Assembly (NCBI GenBank): GCA_026126205.1
Contig: JAHCJP010000001.1
Location: 620,001-684,000, forward strand
DNA length: 64,000 nt
From: Maricaulaceae bacterium
GTDB taxonomy: Bacteria; Pseudomonadota; Alphaproteobacteria; Caulobacterales; Maricaulaceae
Direction: 5' to 3'
Shown: positions 27,607 through 36,048 of the stretch, one piece after another
How positions within the stretch are numbered: the first letter of the stretch is position 1
Layout of the letters: every line of letters begins with the position of its first letter
Notes under the pieces: generated by a model
The model's input: only the letters and a program-made list of their open reading frames with translations
Databases searched by the model: none
Told to the model about the DNA's origin: nothing
Position numbers and translations under genes: made by a program

Positions 27607-29019
27607 TCAGTATGGCCCCCCCGACGCCCCAGCGAAGGCCGAATGCATGGGCGGCCCCGCCGGCGTTGCTCCGCGCGACAGCCCGAGGAATCGCGGCGCC
27701 TCCCCGTCTCGTTTTACATACAGCGCCACGGCCATGTCCGCCGCCTCCAGCGCGGCGCGGGCCGCATCGGCATCGTGGACGGACGTCACGCCCACCGCCA
27801 GCAGCCAGTCGCCCGGCATCAGCCCGGCGCGGGCGGCGGGGCTTCCGGCCGTCACTTCGTCGATGCGCACGCCCCCGCCGGGCGCATTCTCGAAACCCAG
27901 TCCGAAGGACGCGGCGGCGCGCGGCGCCGGGCCGATCCCTCCGCGCGCCACGGCTTCGCCGGGCGGTTCGTCCAGAACCGCCGCGATGGTGAAACTTTCG
28001 CCGCCGCGCAGAACTTCCAGCCGCACTTCGTCACCCGGCGCGGCGCCCAGCAGGCGGCGGTTGACGTCGCGCGGCGCGCGCACCGGCGATCCGTCCATGG
28101 CGATGATCACGTCCCCGGGCTCCAGCCCGGCGCGTTCGGCCGGGCTGCGCCGGGTCAGCGCCTCCACGACAACGCCGCCGCCGGGCGGAGTCCCAAGCCC
28201 TTCGGCCAGCGCCGCGTCCAGCCCGCGCAGGCTGACGCCCAGGAAACCGCGCGGCGCATGCCCCTGCTCCGCCAGGCGGCGCAGCACCGGCCCGGCGATC
28301 TCCGACGGAATGGCGAGGCCGACGCCGATGTCGAACAGCGTCTCGCGCGGGGTGGCCGTGTTCACGCCCACCACCCGGCCCGACAGGTCGATCAGCGGAC
28401 CGCCGGAATTGCCGGGATTCAGCGCCGCGTCATGCTGCACATAGTCCACCCCGTCGGCGCCGTCATAGGCGCGGCCGAAGCCGCCGATCACGCCGGCGGT
28501 GACCGAGAACGGAAAATCCAGCGGCGAGCCGAGCGCCAGCACCCGCTCGCCCGGGCGCAGGCGCGCCGATGGCGCGAACGGCAGGGCCGCAAGCGGCGCC
28601 GGCGCCGAGACCCTGAGCAGGGCGAGGTCGGTGCGGGGGTCGCCGCCGATCAGGCTGGCCTCCAGGACGGTTCCGTCGGCCAGCCTCACCAGCACCCGCC
28701 GCGCGCCGGCGACGACATGGTGATTGGTGGCGATCAACCCGCTGGAATCGAATACGAAGCCGGAACCGTTGCGCCATTCGTGACCCGGCGCGCGCTCGAT
28801 GTCCGCCACGCCGCCGGCATCCGCCATGACCGGGAACAGGCGCGACTCCTGTTCGACATGGATCGCCACCACGCCCGGCAGGGCGCGGGCGGCGGCGCGC
28901 GCCTCGTCCCCGCCTGCGCGGACAGGCGTCAGCATCACCCCGGCCAGCGCCGACAGCGCCGCTGTCGCGGCGATGACCGCGGTGAAAGCCAGACCGGAAA
29001 GTCGAACCCTCGCATCCAT
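27607..29019 (-). CDS. HtrA/DegP-type periplasmic serine protease with two PDZ domains
   Basis: A 470-residue protein with an N-terminal membrane or signal segment (about 6-28), a trypsin-like domain with catalytic His101 (IATNHHVVAG), Asp131 (RTDLALLRV) and Ser205 (LNPGNSGGPLI), and two C-terminal PDZ domains (about 235-330 and 350-440; RGFLGVSLRGLD, RAGLEPGDVIIAMDG, RAGLMPGDWLLAVG). HtrA proteases degrade or refold damaged envelope proteins. Start ATG 29019 is preferred over one 14 codons earlier because it directly precedes the hydrophobic segment. It is the first gene of the operon and is followed after 25 bases by the response regulator. Confidence 0.93.
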   Translation of the reverse strand: MDARVRLSGLAFTAVIAATAALSALAGVMLTPVRAGGDEARAAARALPGVVAIHVEQESRLFPVMADAGGVADIERAPGHEWRNGSGFVFDSSGLIATNHHVVAGARRVLVRLADGTVLEASLIGGDPRTDLALLRVSAPAPLAALPFAPSARLRPGERVLALGSPLDFPFSVTAGVIGGFGRAYDGADGVDYVQHDAALNPGNSGGPLIDLSGRVVGVNTATPRETLFDIGVGLAIPSEIAGPVLRRLAEQGHAPRGFLGVSLRGLDAALAEGLGTPPGGGVVVEALTRRSPAERAGLEPGDVIIAMDGSPVRAPRDVNRRLLGAAPGDEVRLEVLRGGESFTIAAVLDEPPGEAVARGGIGPAPRAAASFGLGFENAPGGGVRIDEVTAGSPAARAGLMPGDWLLAVGVTSVHDADAARAALEAADMAVALYVKRDGEAPRFLGLSRGATPAGPPMHSAFAGASGGPY

Positions 29020-29054
29020 GCCCAATGCTTTCCATCGCCGCCGGGCCAGGCATA

Positions 29055-29071
29055 CTGACAAACCCCGTCAG
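29055..29071. promoter_or_regulatory. CTGAC-N7-GTCAG dyad, copy 1 (perfect), in the divergent HtrA region
   Basis: A perfect dyad CTGAC-AAACCCC-GTCAG. It lies 36 bases upstream of the HtrA start on one strand and 79 bases upstream of the first secreted paralogue on the other, so it can serve both. The same motif recurs at 29833, 30679 and 33119. It is a likely binding site for the adjacent OmpR-type regulator. Confidence 0.6.
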
Positions 29072-29149
29072 GCTTCACGGACGGGCTGGACAAGCCGCGC
29101 GCGCGCTGGCGCTATCGTCCGCAGAAACCAAACCGGGAGACGCCCGCAG

Positions 29150-29821
29150 ATGATCCGCGCCGCCATCATCAGCCTCGCACTCGGCTGCGGCCTCGCCCAT
29201 GCGGACGAAGAGCCAAAGCCCGCGCCTCCAGACGCTTCGCTGGAGCAACTGGCCATGGCCGACGCCATCGCCGTCTGGGGCGAGCGCGCCGGCGACGCGC
29301 TGGCGCTGATCGCCGCCGCGCGTATCCATGCCGGCTTCGAGACCCGCGACGCCGACCTTGGCGGACAGGCGTCCGGCGGAGAGCCGTCCTTCAAGGAGCC
29401 GCGCGATCCCGATCCCGCCGCGCGGCTGCTGGCGCAGGCGGCGCGTATGGCGGGCGGCGATTCCGCCCTGACGGCCCTGATCGAGGAGACGCGGGAGCTG
29501 TTCCGCCGCCGCGGCCCGGTGGACGGCCCGCACCGCGCCACGGCGCGCGTGCGCGGCTCCGGCGGGCGGGTCACTTTCGTCTGGGCGTTCGAAGCCGGGG
29601 AGATCGCGCAGGTCTACGCCCGCGGCGACGGCGACACCAGTCTTGACCTGAACGTCTATGACCAGGCCGGCGAGCGCGTCTGCCGCGACGCCGGGCCGGG
29701 CGACCGGCTGTTCTGCCAATGGGCGCCGGCGCGCACCGGCGAATTCCGGATCGAGGTGGTGAACAACGGCATCGTCTTCAACGATTTCATGATCGTCACC
29801 AACCGTCCGGCGCGGCGCTGA
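29150..29821 (+). CDS. Secreted protein with a C-terminal PPC-like beta domain, paralogue 1
   Basis: A 223-residue protein with signal peptide MIRAAIISLALGCGLAHA, a helical middle (about 30-110) and a C-terminal beta domain (about 130-220) resembling pre-peptidase C-terminal domains: VYARGDGDTSLDLNVYDQ, then RVCRDAGPGDRLFCQWAP and TGEFRIEVVNNG. Two cysteines in this domain could form a disulfide. It is a clear paralogue of the next gene, of identical length and plan. No catalytic motif is visible. It is probably a periplasmic sensor or binding protein in the caspase/CHAT block. A longer frame reaching back to 28799 overlaps the HtrA gene and is not coding. Confidence 0.8.
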   Translation: MIRAAIISLALGCGLAHADEEPKPAPPDASLEQLAMADAIAVWGERAGDALALIAAARIHAGFETRDADLGGQASGGEPSFKEPRDPDPAARLLAQAARMAGGDSALTALIEETRELFRRRGPVDGPHRATARVRGSGGRVTFVWAFEAGEIAQVYARGDGDTSLDLNVYDQAGERVCRDAGPGDRLFCQWAPARTGEFRIEVVNNGIVFNDFMIVTNRPARR

Positions 29822-29832
29822 ATCCATAAGTT

Positions 29833-29849
29833 CTGACAATGCCGGACAG
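29833..29849. promoter_or_regulatory. CTGAC-N7-GTCAG dyad, copy 2 (one mismatch)
   Basis: CTGAC-AATGCCG-GACAG, one base from perfect symmetry. It lies 104 bases upstream of the second secreted paralogue. A -10-like TAGTAT is present at 29887-29892. Confidence 0.5.
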
Positions 29850-29952
29850 GTTCAAGCGCGTGTATTTACAGGCTGATTTCCACCCATAGTATCCGCATCG
29901 GGTCGCTGGACTGGGACGCAGGCGGCCAGATGAGCAACCGGGAGACAGGACC

Positions 29953-30624
29953 ATGAAAACCCTTTACTTCGCCAGCGCCGCGCTTGCGCTGGTCATCGCC
30001 GCCCCCGCCTTCGCCGATGAAGGCGACGGCCCGAATTTCGCCGAGGACGCCCGCTCCGACGAGCAGACCGGCGTCGAGCTGATCGCCCTGTCGGGCGACC
30101 TCTACCAGTACGGCGTCGACAACCGCGACCCGCTGGCCGTGATCGTCGCGGCGCGCATGCGCGCCTCGGTCCAGGTCACGGACTCTGATCATGAAGCCGA
30201 AGGCGATGTCGAACCCGGCAGCGACGGCGCCTTCATCAGCGCCGAAGACATGTTCGAGGAAGCCCGCATCCTCGCCCGCGGCGACGAAATGATCGTCGCC
30301 ATGATCGACGACGCCACGGCGGATGATTCCCGCGGCCGCGTCGGCGGGCCGGGCCGGTCTTCCGGCGTGCTGGCCGCGCGCGGACGCGCCAGCTACAACA
30401 TAGCCTTCACCGGCGGGCAGCGCGCGGCGGTCTCCTCCGCCGGCGCCGGCCGCACCGACATCGACATGTACATCTACGACTCCAACGGCAATCTGATCTG
30501 CCGCGACATCAACTATTCCGACCGCAGCTTCTGCGCCTGGACGCCCCGCTGGACGGGCACGTTCCGGATCGAGCTGCGCAATCTCGGCGGCGTTTCCGCC
30601 CCCTATTCCGTCGTCACCAACTGA
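29953..30624 (+). CDS. Secreted protein with a C-terminal PPC-like beta domain, paralogue 2
   Basis: A 223-residue protein with signal peptide MKTLYFASAALALVIAAPAFA, an acidic helical middle (GVELIALSGDLYQYGVDNRDPLAV opens it) and a C-terminal beta domain with TDIDMYIYDSNGNLICRD and FCAWTPRWTGTFRIELRNLG. The two cysteines match those of paralogue 1. The conserved D-D-Y-YD turn is typical of PPC domains, which often accompany secreted proteases. A strong ribosome binding site (GGGAGACAGG) precedes ATG 29953, and a hairpin terminator follows. I do not know its function; its neighbours suggest that it acts with the secreted caspase-like proteins. Confidence 0.82.
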   Translation: MKTLYFASAALALVIAAPAFADEGDGPNFAEDARSDEQTGVELIALSGDLYQYGVDNRDPLAVIVAARMRASVQVTDSDHEAEGDVEPGSDGAFISAEDMFEEARILARGDEMIVAMIDDATADDSRGRVGGPGRSSGVLAARGRASYNIAFTGGQRAAVSSAGAGRTDIDMYIYDSNGNLICRDINYSDRSFCAWTPRWTGTFRIELRNLGGVSAPYSVVTN

Positions 30625-30646
30625 CGGCCCGGAAGGCATGCGCAGG

Positions 30647-30678
30647 ACGGGCGGCCCTCGGGCCGCCCGTTCCGTTTC
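30647..30678 (+). terminator. Rho-independent terminator after the second PPC-like gene
   Basis: A perfect 10-bp stem ACGGGCGGCC / GGCCGCCCGT (30647-30656 and 30661-30670) with loop CTCG, followed by TCCGTTTC. It separates the PPC-like gene from the caspase gene, which therefore needs its own promoter. Confidence 0.75.
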
Positions 30679-30695
30679 ATGACCGCCATTGTCAG
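30679..30695. promoter_or_regulatory. CTGAC-N7-GTCAG dyad, copy 3 (one mismatch)
   Basis: ATGAC-CGCCATT-GTCAG, one base from the consensus. It lies directly after the terminator and 67 bases upstream of the caspase-family gene start at 30763, a suitable position for an activator site. Confidence 0.5.
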
Positions 30696-30762
30696 ATTGC
30701 GCCCGGTGCGAAACCCCGCCCGCCGCTGTATGTTCCGCGGTGAATGTCCGGGGAGGATCCGC

Positions 30763-33084
30763 ATGCGCATGTCTCTCGCCACGCTGCTGTTCGCCGCGGC
30801 CGTTGTGTTCGCGCCCGCCCTGCACGCAAGCGGCGCCGTTCGCGATGACGGCGAGCGCCGGCTGGCGCTGCTGATCGGCGCCTCGAACTATCCGGTGGAT
30901 TCGATCGGCGCGGATGTTTCGCTGCTGGGGCCGAAGAACGACGTGGCGCTGCTGATCCGCGCGCTGCGCGCGGCGGGCGTGGCGGACGAGGACATGATCG
31001 TGCTCGCCGACGGGCTGGAGGAGACCGGCGTCGACCGCGCCGCCGACGGCATGCCCACGCACGCCGAAATCCTCGCCGCCTTCGCCGACATGAGCGGCCG
31101 TGTGCGTCCGGGGGATTCGGTGCTGGTGTATTTCTCGGGCCATGGCTCGCGCCAGCCGCAACTGCCCGGCCACCCGCCGGAACTGATCGAGGCCAATGGC
31201 TATGACGAGATTTTCCTGCCGCTGGACATCGGCCGCTGGCAGGGCGCCCAGGACGACCGCCAGGCGGGCGTGGAGAATGCGCTGATCGACGACGATATCG
31301 GCGAATTCATCAACGGGCTGCGGGCGCGTGACGCCTTCGTCTGGCTGGTGGTGGACACCTGCCATTCCGGCACCGCCGACCGCAGCGGCGGCGGCGGCGA
31401 ATGGCGCACGCGCGAGGTGCTGCCCGAGATGCTGGGCATTCCCGGCGACGCCATCGCTCACGCCGAGACAGTCGCCCGAGCCAGCCGCGCGGCCGGGCCG
31501 TCGCGCCCCGAAGGTCCGGTCAGCGTCGGCGGCGGCGGCATCGTCGCCTTCTTCGCCGCCCATTCGGGCCAGCTGGCGCTTGAAGGCCCCCTGCCCCGCA
31601 CCGCCCGCCCCGGCGAGCGCAAGAACCACGGCCTGCTGACCTACCAGGTCGCCCAGGCGCTGCTCAGCGGCGAGGCCGGCACCTATCGCGATCTCGCCTA
31701 CCGGGTGCTGAACGGCTACGACGACTGGGGCGCGCGCGCGCCGGCGCCGCTGTTCGAGGGCGAGCTGGACCGCCCTGTCTTCGGACTGGGCGAAGCCGGC
31801 GAACGCGCCTGGCCGGTGGAGCGCATGGACACGCGACGGACCGTGGTCGGCGCCGGCGCGCTGGACGGCGTCGGCGAGGGCGCGGTTTTCCGTCTCAACG
31901 TCATCGACCCCGACACCGGCGGGCCGCATCCGTCCTTCCCGGGCCCGTATTTCATGCAGGCCGCCGAAGTGGGCCAGACGCAAACCGTCGCCGAACTGGC
32001 GGCCTATGGCGGCGAGCCCGCCGCGCGCCGGGTGCCGCCCTATGGCTTCCTGACCGCCTCGCTGGAGGATTCCGGCGTGCGCTGGACGGTTTCGGTGGCG
32101 CTGGAGCGCGCCCCGGCGCGTCCCGCCGCGGCGGAGCGCCGCGCGCTTGACGCCCTCGCGGCCCTGCGCGCCGCAGCGCCGGAAACGCTGAATGCCCCGG
32201 TCGAATGGACCGATGAACCCGGCGGCGCCGATGTCCGCATCGCGATCGATGGCGGCCGGGCCTGGCTGATGCGCGGCGCGGAGACGCTGACGCGCAGCGG
32301 CCGCTTCGCCACGCCGAGCATCGACCTGGAAACCCTCGCCTCGGTTCCGGACGTCCGCGCCGCCATAGAACGCGAACTGCGCGGCGTCGCCCGCGCCCGC
32401 AACCTGATCCGCGCCGCCACCGCGCTTCAGGACGGGCCGGGCATGCATGACCTGTTCGTGCGCGGCTATCTCTACCGCGCCAGCCCTCCGGCGCGGCTGC
32501 CGGAGACGGCGCGGGCGCCGGACGACTGGGCCTGCTCGCTGCCTGACGCCAGCAACATCCCGCAGGGCGCCGTGGCTTTCACCCAGATGGGCGCCAGCCT
32601 GCTGGACGTGATGGACGTCCGCCATTGCGACATCATCTATCTGGAGATCTACAACGCCGGCGAAACGCCGGTGGACGTCACCCCGCTGTATATCGACGCC
32701 ATGGCCGGGGTTCACCGCATGCCCTATCTGGGCGACGACCGGGTGCGGATCGAGCCGGGCGCCCCGCCGCGCGTGGTGTGGGCCGGGATCTCCAGCTATG
32801 ACTGGACCAGCGGAACGCCAGCGCCGGTGGGGCTGGAGCGCCTGGTGTTGCTGGCGGTGCGCCGCGACGCCGCGGCGTCGCTGCCCTGGGACTTCGCCTA
32901 TCTGACCCAGCCGGCCCTGCCCGCCACGCGCAGCGGCGGCGGATCCGGGCTGGAGCGGTTTCTGAACGACGCCGCTTTCGGCGGCGGAACGACCCGGTCC
33001 GCCCATCGCGGCGGCGCGCTGGACGACCGGGCCGGCGCGATGCTGTTCCAGTGGCGCGTGCTGCCGCCCGATGGTGCGGAGTGA
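30763..33084 (+). CDS. Secreted caspase-family (C14) cysteine protease
   Basis: A 773-residue protein with a signal peptide (MRMSLATLLFAAAVVFAPALHA) after the GGGGAGGATCC ribosome binding site. The caspase/metacaspase domain (about 25-330) begins RLALLIGASNYP and has the catalytic dyad His127 (VYFSGHGSR) and Cys200 (WLVVDTCHSGTAD), with the acidic S1-type residue in the following region. The remaining 440 residues are beta-rich with no recognised domain. Secretion to the periplasm is notable, because defence caspases are usually cytoplasmic. It lies between secreted PPC-like proteins and a secreted CHAT protein, probably controlled by the dyad at 30679. Candidate substrates are the CHAT protein or envelope proteins; this is inference. 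Confidence 0.9.
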   Translation: MRMSLATLLFAAAVVFAPALHASGAVRDDGERRLALLIGASNYPVDSIGADVSLLGPKNDVALLIRALRAAGVADEDMIVLADGLEETGVDRAADGMPTHAEILAAFADMSGRVRPGDSVLVYFSGHGSRQPQLPGHPPELIEANGYDEIFLPLDIGRWQGAQDDRQAGVENALIDDDIGEFINGLRARDAFVWLVVDTCHSGTADRSGGGGEWRTREVLPEMLGIPGDAIAHAETVARASRAAGPSRPEGPVSVGGGGIVAFFAAHSGQLALEGPLPRTARPGERKNHGLLTYQVAQALLSGEAGTYRDLAYRVLNGYDDWGARAPAPLFEGELDRPVFGLGEAGERAWPVERMDTRRTVVGAGALDGVGEGAVFRLNVIDPDTGGPHPSFPGPYFMQAAEVGQTQTVAELAAYGGEPAARRVPPYGFLTASLEDSGVRWTVSVALERAPARPAAAERRALDALAALRAAAPETLNAPVEWTDEPGGADVRIAIDGGRAWLMRGAETLTRSGRFATPSIDLETLASVPDVRAAIERELRGVARARNLIRAATALQDGPGMHDLFVRGYLYRASPPARLPETARAPDDWACSLPDASNIPQGAVAFTQMGASLLDVMDVRHCDIIYLEIYNAGETPVDVTPLYIDAMAGVHRMPYLGDDRVRIEPGAPPRVVWAGISSYDWTSGTPAPVGLERLVLLAVRRDAAASLPWDFAYLTQPALPATRSGGGSGLERFLNDAAFGGGTTRSAHRGGALDDRAGAMLFQWRVLPPDGAE

Positions 33085-33118
33085 CGCCCGGTTTCATTTG
33101 AAACCTGACATTTCACGC

Positions 33119-33135
33119 CTGACCGCTTTCGTCAG
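33119..33135. promoter_or_regulatory. CTGAC-N7-GTCAG dyad, copy 4 (perfect), in the caspase-CHAT intergenic region
   Basis: A perfect CTGAC-CGCTTTC-GTCAG. The 246-base region 33085-33330 also has CTGAC and GTCAG half-sites spaced by 15 bases (33240-33264), another GTCAG at 33289, and a -10-like TAGTAT at 33298-33303 just before the CHAT gene. It looks like a complex promoter with several copies of the same recognition element. Confidence 0.55.
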
Positions 33136-33330
33136 AGGCGCAAGGGCGTTCCGGCGGGCAATGCTGTCTGCGGTCAGGACGGCGGGCCGCGCCGCGCCAA
33201 TCCGGCCCGGCGGCTCTCCCTCGCACGGCGTCCGTTGTCCTGACCGCCTTTCCGCGATTGTCAGGCGATGACGTTTCGCCCCGCGGCCGTCAGGCGCTAG
33301 TATCGCGTCAACGGGACAGGGAGCAGCGGG

Positions 33331-35067
33331 ATGACCGGCGCAGCCAGAAAGCTATTGATCGCCATTGCGGCGGCCGCCCTGCTGGCGTCGCCGGCGCTGG
33401 CCCAGGGGTCTGAGGCCTGCGAACCGGAATCGATGGAATATCACTGCCTGCGCGCTGAGGCCTACTGGGCCGCGCAATGGGCGGTGCAGACCTCGGCCAG
33501 CGACGCGCTGGCCCAGGTCTCCGCCCGGTTCGCCGCCGGCGACGACGCGCTCGCCCAGACGGTGTCGCGCCGCCAGCAGGCGCTAGGCGTCTATCGCGCG
33601 GCGGAAACGCTGTATTATGATACTCTCGGCGCCAGTGACGAGACGGTGCGGGCGCAGGCCCAGACCCACCGCGAGGCGATAGCCGCGGCCGAGGCGGAAC
33701 TGGCGTCGATAGACGCCCGGCTGGGCGCCAGCTTTCCCGAATACGCCGCGCTGACCAACCCCCGCCCGCTGACTGTTGAGGAGACGCAGGGCTTTCTGCG
33801 CGCGGATGAAGCCCTGGTGCTGATCCTTGGCGGGGAGCGCGCCAGCTATGTGTTCCTGGTCGACTCCGAAGGACTGGAATGGGCGCGTGTGGAGGTCACG
33901 GCCGCGCAAACCCGTGAAGCCGTAGACGCCTTGCGCCGCACCCTGGACCCCAGCTTTGGGCGCGGCGCCTGGAACGCGCCGGCGGTGGTGGCGGCTTCGA
34001 CCATCCAGCCCTTTGACCGGGCGCGCGCCTATCAGCTCTACCAGGCCTTCCTGTCGCCGATGGAAAGCCGGCTGGCCGGCAAGCGGCATGTCTATTCGGT
34101 CGCGTCCGGGGCGCTGTCCAGTCTGCCGCTGGCCATCCTGGTCACCGATGAGCCGCAGGGCGCGGACGATGATCCAGCGGCCTTGCGCGATACGCCCTGG
34201 CTGGCGCGCCGCTTCGCCATGACCGCCCTGCCCTCGCCGTCATCCCTGCGCGCGCTGGCGCGCTTCGGACCCAGCCGGGCGCAGCGCCCCTTCTTCGGAG
34301 TGGGCGACCCCTGTATCGGCGTACGCGCCGGCGCCGCCTGCGACCGGGATGCCGCCGCGCCGCAAACCGGCGGGGAGCGGGGCGTCGGTTCGATGTTCGG
34401 CGGGCAGACGCGCGGCGTGTTCCTGGCCGACGTCGCCGAAGTGCGCCAGCTTTCAGCCCTGCCCAACACCCGCCCGGAGCTGCTGGCGCTGGCCAATGCG
34501 CTGGGCGCCGCTCCGGACCGCGACCTGCTGCTCGGCGCCGCAGCCACGGAAAGCCGGATAAAATTCCATGACGGTCTCGCCAATCACCGGGTCATCGCCT
34601 TCGCCACCCACGGCTTGATCGCCGATGAAATCCAGAACCTGCGCGAACCGGCGCTGGTGCTGACCCCGCCGGAAACGCCGACGCCGGAGGATGACGGCCT
34701 GCTGACGGCCAGCGAGATCGCCCATTCTCTGCGGCTGGACGCCGACTGGGTTATCCTGTCGGCCTGCAACACCGCCGCCCCGAACGGGGCGCCCGGGGCC
34801 GAAAGCCTGTCGGGTCTGGCCAGCGCGTTTTTCTTCGCTGGCGCAAGATCGCTTCTGGTCTCACACTGGGTGGTGGACGACGCGGCGGCGCGTTTCCTGA
34901 CCACCGGCGCCATCGGAGCGATGGCGGCGAATCCGGAAATGGGCCGCGCCGAGGCCCTGCGCGCCTCCATGCTGGAGCTGATGCAGGACCTGGAGTACGC
35001 GCATCCGTCCATGTGGGCGCCGTTCGTGCTGGTGGGCGAGAACCTGCCTGTCAGCGCGGCGCGGTGA
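33331..35067 (+). CDS. Secreted CHAT-domain (caspase-like) protein
   Basis: A 578-residue protein with a signal peptide (about 1-25, LASPALAQ), a helical region of about 110 residues and a C-terminal CHAT domain (about 140-575). The fold landmarks are SGALSSLPLAILV, the catalytic His427 (VIAFATHGLIAD) and Cys479 (WVILSACNTAAP), LSGLASAFFFAGARSLLVSHW and the ending MWAPFVLVGE. CHAT proteases are caspase relatives, and some act in regulated cell death. Both dyad residues are intact, so it is likely an active cysteine protease. Unlike many relatives it has no clear TPR array. It is followed 22 bases later by a lipoprotein gene, probably in one operon. Confidence 0.9.
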   Translation: MTGAARKLLIAIAAAALLASPALAQGSEACEPESMEYHCLRAEAYWAAQWAVQTSASDALAQVSARFAAGDDALAQTVSRRQQALGVYRAAETLYYDTLGASDETVRAQAQTHREAIAAAEAELASIDARLGASFPEYAALTNPRPLTVEETQGFLRADEALVLILGGERASYVFLVDSEGLEWARVEVTAAQTREAVDALRRTLDPSFGRGAWNAPAVVAASTIQPFDRARAYQLYQAFLSPMESRLAGKRHVYSVASGALSSLPLAILVTDEPQGADDDPAALRDTPWLARRFAMTALPSPSSLRALARFGPSRAQRPFFGVGDPCIGVRAGAACDRDAAAPQTGGERGVGSMFGGQTRGVFLADVAEVRQLSALPNTRPELLALANALGAAPDRDLLLGAAATESRIKFHDGLANHRVIAFATHGLIADEIQNLREPALVLTPPETPTPEDDGLLTASEIAHSLRLDADWVILSACNTAAPNGAPGAESLSGLASAFFFAGARSLLVSHWVVDDAAARFLTTGAIGAMAANPEMGRAEALRASMLELMQDLEYAHPSMWAPFVLVGENLPVSAAR

Positions 35068-35089
35068 CCGTCAGACCGGGGGGAAACAA

Positions 35090-35956
35090 ATGACTGCGAT
35101 CTTGGCGCGCCGCTGGAAAGGGCTGATGGCCGTGGCGGCGCTTGCTTCGCTGGCGGCGGGTTGCGCCAGCGTGACGCCGGACGAGGCGACGGCGCGGGGT
35201 TATACCTATGGTGACCGGGGCGGCGGCGCCCCCCGGCCCGAGGACCCCTACCGGCTGCTGGCGGCGGGCGACAGCCCGTTCTGGTCGGCGACCCTGACTT
35301 ATTTCGAGGACGCCGGCGGCCCCTACGCGGAGCTGCAATTGCGCGCGCCGGGCGCAGAATCGGTCACCGCCTATCTCGATTACGCGCCCGACTATCTTCA
35401 GGACGGCGGACGGCGCTATCTCGGCCACGGTCGGCGCGGCGAAACGATCGAAGCGTCTTTCGACGCCGGAGAGTGCGTCGACGCGGCCGGACATTCGCGC
35501 GGCTATTTCGCCACCATCACCTTCGGCGGATCGGTGTTCGTCGGCTGCGCCCGCGAACAGGGCGGCGACGGGTCGTGGACACGCGACCTGCACCGTTACA
35601 TGCCGGCGCTGGAGGCCTGCCTGGCCGAGTTCCCTCGCGGGGCGGAAGCGGTGTTCGCCTACCAGATGGGCGACGGCGTCTTCGCCGTGCGGGTCAGTTC
35701 GAACGATGAGACGCGCGAATGCGCCTGGTCGGCGCGCGACCGGCGGCTGACATCCATGCGGCCGCTGGACGCGGCGGACGCGCACGCCCAGCAGGGGCGG
35801 GAGGCGTTCCTGCGCACGCGCACCCTGCCCGCGCGCACCGAGTGCCGCTCATGGGAGGCGGTGCGCAGCGCGGACGGCGATTTGATCGGCGCCATCGGTC
35901 ATGACCAATGCCTGGCGCCGCGGCGGCATGCGATGCGGGAGCGCCCGACTTCCTGA
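35090..35956 (+). CDS. Lipoprotein of unknown function in the CHAT operon
   Basis: A 288-residue protein with a type II signal and lipobox LAAGC (Cys about 24), preceded by a strong GGGGGGAAA ribosome binding site. Six further cysteines are spread along the mature chain (in GECVD, VGCAR, EACLAEF, RECAWS, TECRSWE, DQCLA), enough for three disulfides, which fits an envelope location. I do not recognise a domain. Position after the CHAT gene suggests a membrane-attached partner, substrate or inhibitor. Confidence 0.75.
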   Translation: MTAILARRWKGLMAVAALASLAAGCASVTPDEATARGYTYGDRGGGAPRPEDPYRLLAAGDSPFWSATLTYFEDAGGPYAELQLRAPGAESVTAYLDYAPDYLQDGGRRYLGHGRRGETIEASFDAGECVDAAGHSRGYFATITFGGSVFVGCAREQGGDGSWTRDLHRYMPALEACLAEFPRGAEAVFAYQMGDGVFAVRVSSNDETRECAWSARDRRLTSMRPLDAADAHAQQGREAFLRTRTLPARTECRSWEAVRSADGDLIGAIGHDQCLAPRRHAMRERPTS

Positions 35957-36048
35957 CGCCGCCTTATCGCCGCCGTCTTCGCTTCGTACGGCTTTCGGAC
36001 ATGCGGACAGCATGACATGCTGGCCGCGCTCAGGCGGGAGGAGACATC

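Noticed and set aside
29866..33006. A 1046-codon open frame on the minus strand across the PPC-like and caspase genes
   Set aside because: It is antisense to well-supported genes with signal peptides and catalytic motifs, is Arg/Gly/His/Ala-rich as expected for the opposite strand of high-GC codons, and shows no domain.
30763..35067. Reading the caspase and CHAT genes as an antiphage defence island
   Set aside because: Both proteins have signal peptides, and there are no nucleases, reverse transcriptases, gasdermin-like or NTPase defence genes nearby; an envelope function is more likely.
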